Shown here in pieces: positions 1 to 10,715 of a stretch of 61,154 nt of DNA. Source of the DNA: Chytridium lagenaria. Its lineage: Eukaryota > Chytridiomycota > Chytridiomycetes > Chytridiales > Chytridiaceae. The notes beneath the pieces are model-generated. The model was given only the letters and a program-made list of their open reading frames with translations, made no database searches and had not been told where the DNA came from. A program made the position numbers and the translations under genes. Within the stretch, counting starts at the first letter, position 1; each line of letters begins with the position of its first letter. Location: the NCBI GenBank assembly GCA_025449115.1, contig JAHLKC010000188.1, positions 1 through 61,154 of the forward strand, in the 5' to 3' direction.

Positions 1-3
1 AAA

Positions 4-2926
4 CTAAACGTCCGTGTAAGTCCTGGGGAACCCAATGTAAGGTTCCTGACTGAACGGCACGAAACAGTCTCCAGGTGGGACACCGTAAGCGTCGATACCC
101 GCATTTTTGTTGGTCTTTTCGTTCGGGGTGACGTAGGCGCCGTTACGAATATCACGGGTAGCCATTTCGTCGAAAAAGTTGAAGGGGGTGATAATGATGG
201 AGGCGCGAGAGGCGGAGGTAAGGGTGACAGGGCCGTCTTCAGAGCGGGGTACTGTATGGAGAAATGAAGAGTTATTTACAACACACTGGCGGAAGAGCAG
301 GTTATAACGCACCATGATGGTTGCCCAAGTTGACCCACGCCACAATATCCTCCTGGACGATCCCCTCTCCGTTCAAGAATGTCTCGAAATCAACGGGCGG
401 CTTCAACGGCAGATTTTGGTTCAGCACATCCGATGAACTCTGTTCCTCTCCTTCCTCTTTGTAACCGCCATGAAATATTTCGACCAATTTGCATTCTTCA
501 AGCTCCCACTGTTTCCCTTGATGATATTCTTGATTGGGTTCGCTGCAATGATTCTGTAACCCCTTGCATTACCCAAGCATTCTTCTTGTCACCGTTGACG
601 AATTTCCAGTGTGATCCAAGCCCATCTGCGGGGATGGTATCAAGCGCGAATTCGACCGGGGACGTGGTGTGGACCATACGCTTTTGGACGAGGGTTTGGG
701 CGTCTTGGAGCCAGTCGAACTTGATTTCTTCGGTTTCAATCGAGGTGTTTCAAATGAGTTTTGGGTGCCGGCAACGTCGAGGTCGATCTGTGAGAATTTA
801 GACGGGAGTGAGAGGGAGGAAGGTTACCTTGTAGTTGAGGATGTGGTCGTGGAGACTTCCCATGGCGTAGGTGTGGATGCGACCGCCGTATTTGGATTCG
901 TCCTCGGGTGTCCACCAGGTGCCTTGCATGTAACCGGATGCGGCGACTTTGATTTCAAAAGTGCCATCCTATGATTTTGTTAATGCGGTATGACGAGATT
1001 TGAACTTACAAGCCAGAAAACGTAGTCGAAGATGTAATCGTAGTTGAAGACGGTCGAAACTCCGCGGATAACGAGGTTGTAGCCTTTGTTGACGCCAAAG
1101 CTAGTGGTTGTGTTAGGGGGATATTGTAATGGTGGACTTACGAAGAGTAGGTGGCGTCTCCTTGGTCTCCCCAGTGTCTGGAAATAGGCAAGTTGCTGTC
1201 ATCCTTTTACAATGAAAAAAATTAGTATTTTTTCCCCAATAACAAGGCCGAACATTTACAAAAAAAAAACTAAAACCTACTTCAAACACGCAAACGTTGT
1301 TGTAGTTGGTCTTTGCTCCAAAATCATAGTAATCCAAGTCAAAGTAAGTGGATCCCTGCGGGCAGTCATATCCATCCAATAACTCAAACATCCCTGCTCC
1401 AATACCATAATGCTCATCCAAGTACGCGGTATTAGCTTGCACAGGGTTCGATCCCGAATACTGTGCCAAAGCCGCCGCCAGCGTAACTTCATACGCGATT
1501 CTCTCGCCCTTGAATTTAACATCGAAAAGTGCCACACCGGTGTCTCTGTTGAACCGAATGTAGAAGGACCAACCCATCCATTCAATGTAACGTTGTTTCG
1601 GGTCGACGAGATAACGTTTTCCAGAGACATTACTAGAACGAGGGCCAGGTTTATCGTCGTTTTTACGAATGGGACCGTCGGATTTCATAGACGACCAGTC
1701 TTCACTTTCTTCTTGATACTTGCGTGGAGCTTGGAGGGTGCCGTTTTTGTAGGCGGCGGTGAGGTCGTCGAGGGTTTTGAAGACTTGGTTTTCGTAGACG
1801 TGCTGGTGAGTGATTAGATATTTTTTTGAATGTGGGATGCGGGCTTACGAAGACGGGTTTCCAGGCTGATGGGTCTGGGCCAGAGTGATCAAAGAGGGTT
1901 TGGAGACCTACGGGACGGATCTAAGGAGAAAAAGTTAGTGAAAGCTCTATGGATAATGTGTAGGCACATACGTAAAGGCCATCCTTGGGGTTGACCCAGT
2001 AAAGCCAGGTGCGACGGAAGGTTCCATCAAGCGAGATGGGTGCAACGTCAATCCAATCGACAGTGTCGTTATCTTGATTGTAGTAAACACCACCGAAAAG
2101 CTAGTATAACAATTAGAATTAGCATTACCATCGAGAAGAGATGAAGAAGAAACTTACGTCTTGACTCAAGCCGCTTTTCGCCATGGGAATACCAATGGTG
2201 TCGGCAACGCTTTGGAACATGAGCTCGTACTCTTTTCCGTCGAGTAACCTGGCGTTGAAAGGCAGTGTTTGGAGGAGGGTGACTTTGTGTTCCTTCCTTT
2301 TGGGAGAGGTCCAACGAGGTATTTACGGACTTCAGGGACAGTTCCCATAACGATCGTGACCTTTTGATAAGTAAGTAATGAGCGATAAAAAAGAGTGTGA
2401 TAAAGAAAGGAGAACGATAATACTCACCTCCGCAAACCTGTTAGGCATAGATTTTTTTTCATCAAGATAAGCCAAAGCCTCCGACTTCTTTGGCAACTTC
2501 CTCTCCATCTTAAAAATGTAATTATCATACAACGTGGCCGTCTCATATTCCGTCAGGTTCAATTCTTTCTGCTCGAACAAGAGTTTCTTGAGACTTCGGA
2601 GCTCATGGATCTCAAATTCCCTGAAAATATTATCACGGGGCGCCTTGATGGCGTGTTCAGGCATGGTGCAGATTTGGGGGGTGGTGGAGACGGGGAGTCG
2701 TGGGAGCACGAGTTGAGGCAGCATCGGAGGACATAGCTTCCTTTGCAAACTTGCGGAGACGGGCCTTGGGGACCGCATTGACGGTGCCAATGAGAAGAGA
2801 GGATACGATCAAGAGTGAGAGGGTGATGAGGAGAAGGGGGATGAGGTGCCCACCCGACTCCTTCCCCCCTCGCATCGACAGAGACGAGGATGACAGAGAC
2901 ATGAGCGATAACGTGCGAACTGGCAC
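4..2926 (-). CDS. Copper amine oxidase (primary-amine oxidase), membrane-anchored, AOC3-like
   Basis: Oxidises primary amines to aldehydes with release of H2O2 and ammonia. The topaquinone site is visible as VSTVFNYDYIFDY near 1030-1075; the Tyr in NYD is the cofactor precursor. The catalytic-base region reads YLDEHYGIG near 1400-1430. The copper ligands are LHDHILNYK near 835-865 and, across the last intron (252-312, GTGCGT..ACAG), the His of HHVPRSEDGP. The C-terminus contains PFNFFDE and stops at 4. Order and wording match the animal AOC1/AOC3 branch. The N-terminus has a basic stretch and one hydrophobic segment (LIPLLLITLSLLIVSSLLIG), suggesting a signal anchor. Reading frame changes between that segment and the catalytic part near 2700, by intron or indel. 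Several introns (near 970-1010, 1090-1140, 1190-1280, 1800-1850, 2100-2155, 2345-2430) split the gene. Function is confident; exon edges are approximate. Start taken at 2926; 2902 is the alternative. Confidence 0.88.
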
Positions 2927-3438
2927 TTCTAGTTTTTCCCGCGCAAAAATAATTTGTGTCCAGAGCCCCTTTCAGCTTGTGGTTTTGTATTACCAAATCG
3001 ACTACCTAATACACCGTTTTGTCTGCCTTTTGCCCAATCAAAAGTATATGCTTAGAAACCAAACTTACTTACTAAATTTTAGCCGTCATCACTCGTCGCT
3101 GAAGAGTCTCCTTCTAAGAAATGAAAGGTGGAGGGGTGATGATGGGCCCTACTGCTGTTTCAGCTCATTACCGTTACAGGGTATGGTGCGCACTTTGCGT
3201 TCTTTCTGTAAGCCATTGAAATATAGCTGATGAGAAAAATGAAAAAAAGAACGATAATTAGGTATGCCCATGTATTAGAGTTTTTTACGCATGAATGTAT
3301 TAAAAGATTATGATTATATGTGAGGGGTATTGACACATTTAACGAGGTATTGAATATCGGATATGAAAATATGAAGCCAGAGATCAGAGCACCGTCAGAT
3401 CCGTAAGATCTTGAGTTTTAGAACAATCTTGGAAGACT
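2927..3438. other. Intergenic, no gene recognised
   Basis: Upstream region of the amine oxidase, becoming AT-rich towards 3430. No coding exon, repeat or RNA gene was seen. The outer edge of the left inverted-repeat arm follows immediately at about 3441. Confidence 0.5.
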
Positions 3439-3544
3439 TTACTGGCTGGTCGGTGCAGGCGCATGGAGGATGTAGGCTTGACGACAGCAGGCTTCTGCTT
3501 GATGGGACCGAAAGAAGGGTACCGAATCTGATGTTGGAAGGCAT
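3439..3544 (-). pseudogene. Small peptide gene A, left copy, frameshifted
   Basis: Mirror copy of the intact 35-residue gene at 11681-11788. It starts with the same codons (MPSNIRFGT), then has one C fewer in the run after GGTA (three C here, four in the right copy), and one base fewer again before the shared APAPTSQ-type end. The frame is therefore lost after about residue 9. The stop is TAA where the right copy has TGA. A TATA element lies at 3653-3660, about 108 bp upstream, as in the right copy. It is either a pseudogene or an assembly error; the two indels and the divergent 3' codons favour real decay. Confidence 0.55.
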
Positions 3545-3652
3545 TTGGAGTCTTGTTTAGGTTGAAAGGGCGAAAAGGTTGTTGTTGCAGTTGTTGACTG
3601 TTGGAGTTGCTTGGGCTTGTGATGAAGGGATAGCCGATTCAACGACCTTCTT

Positions 3653-3660
3653 TTTATACA
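3653..3660 (-). promoter_or_regulatory. TATA box of small gene A, left copy
   Basis: Reads TGTATAAAAA on the minus strand, about 108 bp upstream of the ATG at 3544. The right copy has the same element in the same place. Confidence 0.5.
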
Positions 3661-3976
3661 CGGGATTTGAGAGGCGTTTTCCATGAGATTCGGCGCGACG
3701 AGGGTTTTGGGTATTCTTCGTGGCGGAGAACCTTTTGTTGTTAAATATTAGGTTTGTCATTGAATGGCATAGCCACTATTGAATTTTGAAAAAGATGCGT
3801 GATTCTACATACAGAATCCATGGGTTCATCCCCGTCGTTGAGCAGGATACCCTTGACGTCTCCATGCTCAACATACGAAACAAAGTTGGAGTTCTATGTT
3901 GAGGCGGTGCCCGTCGATCAATGCAGGAGGACGGTGTTGGTGAAAGGCCAAAAGCTTATCCCCTCTTATCGCTCTG

Positions 3977-3986
3977 CATATATAAC
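3977..3986 (+). promoter_or_regulatory. TATA box of small gene B, left copy
   Basis: CATATATAAC, about 90 bp upstream of the ATG at 4072. A CA-rich, G-poor leader follows, as in the other small genes of this cluster. Confidence 0.5.
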
Positions 3987-4071
3987 CCAAACAACATCCA
4001 CTCCAACACACAGCACACATCACACAACAAAAAAATACTCCAAACTTCAGCAACCAACCTCTTACTCCAAC

Positions 4072-4209
4072 ATGCCTGCCACCTCGACCATCAACACCTG
4101 CATGCCGCTCATCCGCGCTCCTTTCAACCACAGGAAACCCAAGACCACCGTACCAGCACATGATCAGCAGACCACCGCAACAAGCGCAGAGCAACGTAGG
4201 GCTTTGTAG
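4072..4209 (+). CDS. Small peptide gene B, left copy (45 aa), unknown function
   Basis: Intact 45-codon frame beginning MPATSTINTCMPLIRAP, followed by a basic NHRKPKTT stretch and a Gln/Thr/Ser-rich tail ending EQRRAL. No signal peptide or membrane segment. It is duplicated at 11043-11180 in the opposite arm with only three visible substitutions (P to L, T to A, T to K) and no indel. Maintenance of the frame in both copies is the main evidence that it is translated. A TATA box lies about 90 bp upstream with a short leader. It shares the layout 'MPA, polar/Asn, hydrophobic ending in Pro, basic KP, polar tail' with the other small genes here. I recognise no known family. Confidence 0.6.
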   Translation: MPATSTINTCMPLIRAPFNHRKPKTTVPAHDQQTTATSAEQRRAL

Positions 4210-4542
4210 ACCGACGTTTTCTCGCTTAACCATCAGCATGGAGCAATGCTGAGACGAAAATACACGCATCAAGTTCAATTAATACACTGCATAACACACT
4301 CTTTAATTCTAGGCTGCATAATACCTCTTGTCATATAATTTACTTTACGAAGCCTCTTTAATATATAATTACCGTTATTTATAGTAAATGGCTGAATCCA
4401 CTCATCCAGTAAAATGTTTATTGTTTCCCGACGATCCTGAACTCGGGGAAAAAACTCCATCCTCCAAAGAATATTTCGAAAAGATAAACTGCATTTATTC
4501 ACAAGGGTATCCAAAAAATATACAACATCCGACGGATACACA

Positions 4543-4698
4543 TCATTGCGACAGTTTCATATTCGTCGACGTCGCTGGTGTCGGTTGAGGTGCGACTGGC
4601 GTCTTGGCTTGATTGTTGGGTTGAGGCTTGCGAGCACGGCGCATGGGTGAGACGCCGACTGTGCTTATGTTGTTGTTGCTTGTCAGGAAGGCCGGCAT
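4543..4698 (-). CDS. Small peptide gene C (51 aa), unknown function
   Basis: Frame of 51 codons starting MPAFLTSNNNISTVGVSP, then basic MRRARKPQP, then a Gln/Pro/Thr-rich tail ending STNMKLSQ. A TATA element (CTATAAAATC on the minus strand, 4791-4800) lies about 95 bp upstream, with a pyrimidine-rich leader. The mirror copy at 10621-10715 is decayed. No domain recognised; no signal peptide or transmembrane segment. Membership in the cluster family rests on the shared MPA start, the Val/Ile-x-Pro before a basic Arg-Lys-Pro block, and the promoter layout. Confidence 0.5.
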   Translation of the reverse strand: MPAFLTSNNNISTVGVSPMRRARKPQPNNQAKTPVAPQPTPATSTNMKLSQ

Positions 4699-4790
4699 AC
4701 CGTGAGTTGAGGGGTAGAAAAGCTTAGGCTTGTTGAATGAGCTGTTTTGGATGATGGTTTAGGAAGGGAGGGAGGATATGGATTTTATAG

Positions 4791-4800
4791 GGATGGAGGA
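4791..4800 (-). promoter_or_regulatory. TATA box of small gene C
   Basis: CTATAAAATC on the minus strand, about 95 bp upstream of the ATG at 4698. Confidence 0.5.
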
Positions 4801-5361
4801 TAAGAGGTCATAATGATGTGGAGATCGGATGATTGGACATGATGTGGATGATGTTGGATGACGGCTTTGAATACAGGTGATGAATCAAGTGACAAGTTTG
4901 AATCATTGCACATCATTTGTTTTCGTTAAGAGATGAGGAACGGAAGCGGAAGCAAAAATAATATGAGTTAAGTACTCACACGTTCCATACCACTAAACCA
5001 TGCGAGCATCCATGAGACGTTCGTTTCCTTCTGCTCCACTTACATTCAAACCATAACGATGGGTAGTTTATGCGGTGGACGTAATACTGAGTCTTTTGCT
5101 TCATTCTTTGCTCAATGATTTGCGGAACGTCTTTGTCGCCGTATGCAATTCAATAAGGGCCTTACTCTCATAAAAAAGGTCTCCAATAACCAAAAATATT
5201 AATCTAATAGTCACAGACTCAGATATTGAAGACATGGTATATTAAAAATGTTTACAAAAGTACATGATGTTCAAAATGACACGACGGCTAGCGATGCTTG
5301 GACTTGTAAGGTATATGAGTATGGTGAAATTGGCGTAAATATTGGCCTTGCTATCCCTTCT

Positions 5362-5504
5362 TCAGGTACTTGAAACATTCGGTGTAGGAGCATTGGTGGC
5401 AGGTCCCTTCCCTTCTTCAACACGTTGTGGTGTTTTTGAACGGGGTCAGCGAGAGGGACGATGGCGGGCATGCCGACGTTGCTAAAGGTGGTGATGGCAG
5501 GCAT
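5362..5504 (-). pseudogene. Small peptide gene D, left copy, one-base frameshift
   Basis: Mirror copy of the 47-residue gene at 10066-10209. The first 28 residues (MPAITTFSNVGMPAIVPL and on) are identical. Then a purine run is one base shorter (AAGAAGGGAAGGG against AGGAAAGGGAAGGG), which moves this copy out of frame before the shared stop. Left unrepaired, the frame runs on to 5271 as a 78-residue protein. The TATA box (5608-5615) and leader are conserved. It could be a sequencing error in a purine run, a decayed copy, or a longer variant. Confidence 0.5.
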
Positions 5505-5607
5505 TCTTGACTTGTGAAGGTGGATGGAAGGTAGTTGGCTTGGAAAGAGCCTTGAAGTTTTGATGTGTTGAGTTGTGATGGAGGAAAAGAGGGGAAGATG
5601 CAAGAGG

Positions 5608-5615
5608 TTTTTATA
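5608..5615 (-). promoter_or_regulatory. TATA box of small gene D, left copy
   Basis: CACTATAAAAACC on the minus strand, about 107 bp upstream of the ATG at 5504. Identical to the element at 9951-9963 in the right arm. Confidence 0.55.
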
Positions 5616-6013
5616 GTGAAGGACGCGTAAGAAAATTAGAGGATATGGAGACGAGGGTTGAGCGTGGGGTGGAGTTGAATGGATAATTAATGGATGGATG
5701 AAGAACGTTCGATGGGGTTTTCATGGGGTTTGAACTTTGCGGAAGAATTAGGGTTGTCATATGGCTTGTCATAAATATTAAACCAGGGCATATTTGGTTA
5801 GGGATGGAGATAAGGCGCACTGGGTCGAGTCACTTTTACATACTTTGTGGCGGTTCTTTTATGATGGGCTCATGACCTTTGCACGAACCACATCATGTCT
5901 CAAGTTTATCCACTATATTAGTTTAACGGTCATATAAAGCAACGTCCCATCTTTTCATCGGGTATCTCACAACAGCATAACATTAGCCCATATCCTCTCG
6001 ATCCATTTCACTC

Positions 6014-6124
6014 ATGCGTAATCTCCCTCCCTCTGTTCGCCCACGCCCTCAACGTTCGGTGGATGTCATCCCAAACCTGTTCGCCCTGACAACACTCAGC
6101 TACAGCGCAAGGCGATGCCCATGA
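6014..6124 (+). CDS. Candidate fifth small peptide gene (36 aa), weak
   Basis: Lies just inside the inner edge of the left arm. A TATA-like CATATAAAG (5931-5939) is followed about 75 bp later by an ATG that opens MRNLPPSVRPRPQRSVDVIP, in the same promoter-leader-short-ORF layout as its neighbours. A +1 alternative frame gives a Lys/Pro/Thr-rich tail ending ALTPKPASTL, which resembles the tails of the other small genes better than the annotated frame, so an indel may be present. There is no second copy to compare with. Confidence 0.3.
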   Translation: MRNLPPSVRPRPQRSVDVIPNLFALTTLSYSARRCP

Positions 6125-6553
6125 CGGCCCTTACACCAAAGCCAGCGTCAACCTTATGACCTATAATGATGATGCCCCGTCCTGGCGGCAACTCGCCTTT
6201 TAGGTACTCTTCAAGTGTGCTCGTCCTTGAATGCCGACCCGCTCAGCTACACTGACCTCTGGTCCCACACCGGCGCGAAGGACATCAACAAGCTAAGCTG
6301 CACCTGCAACCGAGCTCCAGTGATGACGCCGTTAGTCATGCATGCCTTCATTATTACTACGCCGGCATTTCAGCACTACTGCTGTCAGACTCGTACGCAA
6401 CAAGGTGTCATTGCGTTTCTGGCCATCTGCGGAACTGCTCCTGGTCAATAGCTATCTGCTTCCATTCACTGACTTATACTGCATACTGCGCCTTTTTAAA
6501 CAAAAAAAGCGCTCCTGCTGAAGGCCTAGCTCTCACATATATTTACGGAGCAG

Positions 6554-7080
6554 TCAAATGGTCTTCTCCGTTTCCCCTACCTCACGATGTCCCCTTCTTA
6601 CATGTCTTTTTTCCTCTACTTTCTTCCTTGACATAAACGCCGTCATTTCTTTGACGAAATAAATACAAAAAGCCCGTGTTTTTTCCCCATACTTAATGTC
6701 TATTATCATTTCTTGACCCCGGCCCGCCTTGGTCGGCGGCGACGATGCAGTCGCCTTGAGATCCTTTCGAGAGAAGAAAAAAGCTCCGTTGGTAAAAGCG
6801 GTTGGAAAGTTGTATTTCAATTATTACCGAAATCCAGAAATATAAGTATTACATCATCGCTTAGCTCCCATCCGCCATCGATTGGACCAAGGCCTGCATC
6901 AAAGAACATCTCCTTGGCCTCACGCCTGATTTCAAATCCTTGTGACGACACTGCATTGACGCCGTCACCCCTAAGTTTGGTAGAATGGCACAGTTTCTCT
7001 GGTGGCATCCCCTCACTCTTCAGTTTTTCATCCCAAGGGCTTCCCATCCGCTCCTCCTCCGCAGCGTCCGCCCTCTTCAT
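6554..7080 (-). CDS. Hypothetical protein in the spacer of the inverted duplication
   Basis: Two open stretches on the minus strand join across a plausible intron (donor GTAATAC near 6856, acceptor CGAAAG near 6765). The first exon starts MKRADAAEEERMGSPWDEK and is acidic and soluble; the second runs DLKATASSPPTKAG and ends in a basic region near 6554. Composition looks coding. No domain, signal peptide or membrane segment was recognised. It sits head to head with the MFS gene at 7458. Gene status and exon structure are uncertain. Confidence 0.35.
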
Positions 7081-7457
7081 ATGAACACGCTGTTGTCAAT
7101 CACTGATTGGGTATTGCTGAGTAATCCATCCTATCGGAGCTCAAATTTGAATTTTTGACGGAAGCGGAAGGTGTTTCAGATTCCAGGCTGTGATCGTGTG
7201 ACGTCTTCTTTCTTAGATTTTATTTGATTGGATGAAAAGAATGCGGATATTAGATATCCCCATCATTTGTCGTAATGGCTCGTGCTCGTTTTTTCAAAGA
7301 GGTGTTTTTTAGCACTACAAAAGAGGTGTGCACTCCCCGACATCAGTTTAGCGATTTTTACATCAACATCCTCATTCACTTACGTTAGCTTCCTGGAGAC
7401 ACTCCTATCACAGCAACTTGAAAAAAACTATGGCTACAACAACAGCACCTGCAGAAA

Positions 7458-9328
7458 ATGTCTGCAAACCTTCAACCCACCGCCATCTCTACCGACTCTC
7501 CCATCTCCATCGCAGCAGACACCAAATCCGCAATCACCATCGTCGACGAAGACATTCACAACTCTACCTCTGAATCTAAACCCATCGATGTCGAAGCACA
7601 AAGCACTGGAAGCAAGGACAACCCTTTCCAGGGTGTTGATCCTGACTTTGTTAGCGTTCCTTTGGCTCGCACACAGTTTTTTTTGGTCTTCCTTGGTCTG
7701 TCGCTGAGGTAGGCTTTCAATATCATTTGTTTTCTGTTCCTTGTTGCAATGTTTTGGATATTGTTTGCTAACACGTTGGTTTTAGCATTCTGCTTGCTGC
7801 GCTTGATCAAACCATCGTTGCTACAGCTCTCGAAAAGATTGTCAAGGATCTTGGATCGCAGGAACTTATTCCATGGATTGGCAGTGGTTATCTCTTGACG
7901 GCCACATCTGTCGCCGCAGTGTAAGTTTTTCGTGTCTTTTGTGCGTTCTCGAATATACAAAAAACCTCTTTCTGACTCCTTTTCTTTTCATGCAGTTATG
8001 GTAAATTCGCAGACATCTTTGGTCGAAAACCCGTCTTCGTATTTGCCTTGATCGTCTTTGAAGTCGGTTCCGTCATCTGCGCCATCGCCAACAACATGCC
8101 CGTACTTATTGTAGGCCGTGCCGTTGCCGGTATCGGCGGTGGTGGCATATCTTCTCCCTCGTCCTCATCATCATCTCCGACATTGTCTCCATCGCCGATC
8201 GTGGGAAATACCAAGGTATCGTCGGAGCAGTATTCGGTCTTGCCTCTGTCATCGGCCCTCTCATGGGAGGTGCCTTCTCTGACAACATTTCATGGCGTTG
8301 GTGTTTCTGGATCAATCTCCCTGTCGGTGCCATCACCATTGCCACCGTCATCATTTTCCTGAGGTTCCCAGCCGTCACTGGCTCATCCAAGGAGAAGCTT
8401 GCACGTGTTGATTGGCTCGGTACCATCATCCTCTTCTTTGCCGTCTCCACCCTCATCACCCCTCTCCAACTCGGTGGCTCCACATGGGATTGGTCGGCTC
8501 CTCAAACCATCGCCATGTTCGTCATCGGTCTCATCCTCACCGCCATCTTCATTACGTTGAAATGCGTGTCGCAAAGGAACCCATCATCCCTCCGCTCTTT
8601 TTATGAACCGCAGCGTCCCCGCCCTTCTCGCCGTCGCATTCTGTCTTGGCTCTGGCTTCTTCTCTGCCGTCTACTACATCTCCCTCTTCTTCCAAGTCTC
8701 ATACGGTCAAACCGCAACTCAAGCAGGTCTTCAAACGATCCCCCTCATCCTCGGTCTCGTCTTCCTATCCATTACTTCAGGTCAAGTCCTCTCCCGAACA
8801 GGTTACTACCTCCCCTTCCTCTACGTTGGTCCCGTCATCCTCAGCGCAGGTGTCGCCCTCATCTCAACCCTCACCGCATCCTCCTCCTCCGCCCAGCAAA
8901 TCCTCTACCTCCTCATCGCCGGTATCGGCGCAGGCTGCATCATCCAAATCCGTATTCTCGCCCTCCAAGCCTCTGTCGACGCCCCCAAAATCGCCATCGC
9001 GACCGCCGTCTCTCAGTTCTCACAATCCCTCGGTGGGACATTCGGTGTCGCCATCACCGGCACCATCTTCAACAATGTCCTCGCTGACAACATTAAAAAG
9101 AACCCAGCCCTTGTCGCCGTGTTGAACGGTGCGGATCCGGCGAAAGTCAATCTGCCAATTCTGAGGGAAGTGTTGGCGGTGAAGAATCCGGCATTGTTGA
9201 CGCAGCTTGTGGAGGCGTTTGTGTCGGCTTTCCAGATTGCGTATCGGGGGATTTTGCCGTTTACGATCATGATCTTTTTGTTGGCTTTCTTGGTGAAGCA
9301 GTATGTGATGAAGACGGCGAAAAAGTGA
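7458..9328 (+). CDS. MFS drug:H+ antiporter, DHA2 (14-TM) type
   Basis: Predicted proton-driven exporter. The N-terminal ~70 residues are polar and cytosolic. Family motifs follow: ALDQTIVATAL in TM1, motif A as GKFADIFGRKPV, AVAGIGGGGI ahead of TM5 and ISWRWCFWINLPVGA in the TM6 region. The C-terminus (FTIMIFLLAFLVKQYV) is a last membrane helix. Introns lie near 7709-7785 and 7921-7996. The frame is lost after GGGGI (near 8150), near 8555 and at a T run near 8600, yet the protein sequence stays conserved across each break, so these look like base-call indels. It is the only transporter between the two peptide-gene arms. Substrate unknown; drug, siderophore or small peptide export are all possible. 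Confidence 0.8.
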
Positions 9329-9953
9329 ATGGTCATTTCTTGCAAAAAAGGGGGTTTCGCTATATCGGGGTTTTTGTAAATGTTTATTATTTCTCTCTGG
9401 TACACTCTTCATACCATATTACTTCCGTAAGGATACAATTTCTTTAGTAGCTGCATTACAAACTCAAGTTGAAATAAACTGTTTTTAATTATAACATAAA
9501 GAATACATATTGTCTCTATTGCTCTATATTGTTGCTGTGAAGGGTATGCGAGGCGGTAAGAGGTCAGGTTTCGTCACGTCGTCGCATTATTTAACGCGCA
9601 CCGCCTCAACAAACTTCCAACCTTTGCCTCCAGCAGAACAAAGGAAGTGGATGAACTTGGTGTGCTCCTTTTACCATGCCGTTGTTCGTGCAAAGGTCAT
9701 GAGCCCATCATAAAAAACCGCCACAAAGTATGTAAAAGTGACTCGACCCAGTGCGCCTTATCTCCATCCCAAACCAAAATGCCCCTGGTTTAATATTTAT
9801 GACAAGCCATATGACAACCTAATTCTTCCGCAAAGTTCAAACCCCATGAAAACCCCATCGAACGTTCTTCATCCATCCATTAATTATCCATTCAACTCCA
9901 CCCCACGTTCAACCCTCGTCTCCATCCTCTAAATTTTCTTACGCGTCCTTCAC

Positions 9954-9961
9954 TATAAAAA
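9954..9961 (+). promoter_or_regulatory. TATA box of small gene D, right copy
   Basis: CACTATAAAAACC, about 108 bp upstream of the ATG at 10066, followed by a CT/CA-rich leader. Confidence 0.6.
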
Positions 9962-10065
9962 CCTCTTGCATCTTCCCCTCTTTTCCTCCATCACAACTCA
10001 ACACATCAAAACTTCAAGGCGTCTTTCCAAGCCAACTACCTTCCATCCACCTTCACAAGTCAAGA

Positions 10066-10209
10066 ATGCCTGCCATCACCACCTTTAGCAACGTCGGCAT
10101 GCCCGCCATCGTCCCTCTCGCTGACCCCGTTCAAAAGCACCACAACGTCTTGAGGAAAGGGAAGGGACCTGCCACTAGTGTTCCTGCACCCAACGTTTCA
10201 AGTATCTGA
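10066..10209 (+). CDS. Small peptide gene D, right copy (47 aa), unknown function
   Basis: Intact frame of 47 codons: MPAITTFSNVGMPAIVPL, then DPVQKHHNVLRKGKG, then a Pro/Ala/Ser tail ending APNVSSI. The N-terminal half repeats its own motif (MPAI twice, 11 residues apart). No signal peptide or clear transmembrane helix. The left copy has the same stop in register once its one-base deletion is discounted. Seven of the last 14 codons differ, about half at third positions, so there is some constraint on this frame. Strong TATA box upstream. Confidence 0.6.
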   Translation: MPAITTFSNVGMPAIVPLADPVQKHHNVLRKGKGPATSVPAPNVSSI

Positions 10210-10348
10210 AGAAGGGATATCAACGCCAATACATCAATGCTACCATACCCGTATACCTTACAAGTACAAGCATCGTTCGCCGTCGTATCATTTTTGAATA
10301 TCATGTACTTTTGTAAACATTGTTAAATATACCATGTCTTGAATATCT

Positions 10349-10465
10349 GAGTCTGTAATATTTTAAAGCATTTGGTGTAAGTCCATCCGAGTCTGTAATA
10401 TTTTAAAGCATTTGGTGTAAGTCCATCTGAGTCTGTAATATTTTAAAGCATTTGGTCGAAGTCCT
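10349..10465 (+). repeat. 40-bp tandem repeat, three copies
   Basis: The unit begins GAGTCTGTAATATTTTAAAG and recurs at 10349, 10389 and 10429. It lies just 3' of small gene D. The left arm has a single related AGACTCAGATATTGAAG block near 5214-5230, so the expansion is specific to the right arm. Confidence 0.8.
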
Positions 10466-10620
10466 TTCACTACGATTAAGACCTTGCTCGTTGTATGCGG
10501 CGGCACAGATTCTGCGAATCATGAGCAAAGAAAAACAAACGACGAATATTTCCTGAACACCTATCGTTAGTGTTCATTGACTGGAAGCGGAGCAGAAGGA
10601 GACCCACATCGGTTCTCGAG

Positions 10621-10715
10621 GCTCGCAAGCCTCACCTCGACGGCAATTGAGCCAAGATATTTTTGCACCCCAACCATAACCAGCGACGACGTCGACGAAT
10701 GTGAATTCGCAATGA
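10621..10715 (+). pseudogene. Small peptide gene C, right copy, decayed
   Basis: Matches the 3' two-thirds of the gene at 4543-4698: GCTCGCAAGCCTCA, AGCCAAGA, CACCCCAACC, GCGACGTCGACGAAT and the CGCAATGA end are shared. The start region (MPAFLTS) is gone and an in-frame TGA follows GACGGCAAT. This copy cannot make the peptide. Confidence 0.6.

Larger units (their letters stand above)
3441..5888. repeat. Left arm of inverted duplication
   Basis: This 2.4-kb stretch recurs as its reverse complement at about 9684-11786. Anchors visible by eye: the inner edge reads GCACGAAC at 5881-5888 and GTTCGTGC at 9684-9691; the block around the small gene at 5504 is nearly identical to that at 10066; the block at 3460-3545 matches 11681-11770. 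Both arms hold the same four small genes in mirror order and orientation. Similarity is patchy, with indels, so this is an old duplication or one under uneven constraint. No transposase, terminal target-site duplication or recombinase gene was found. Confidence 0.85.

Noticed and set aside
1435..1460. B-box-like GGTTCGATCCC suggesting a tRNA
   Set aside because: It lies within the amine oxidase coding exon and has no matching A box or acceptor stem.
8646..9125. Ser/Pro-rich ORF over the MFS gene
   Set aside because: Frame shadow caused by C-ending codons of the transporter.
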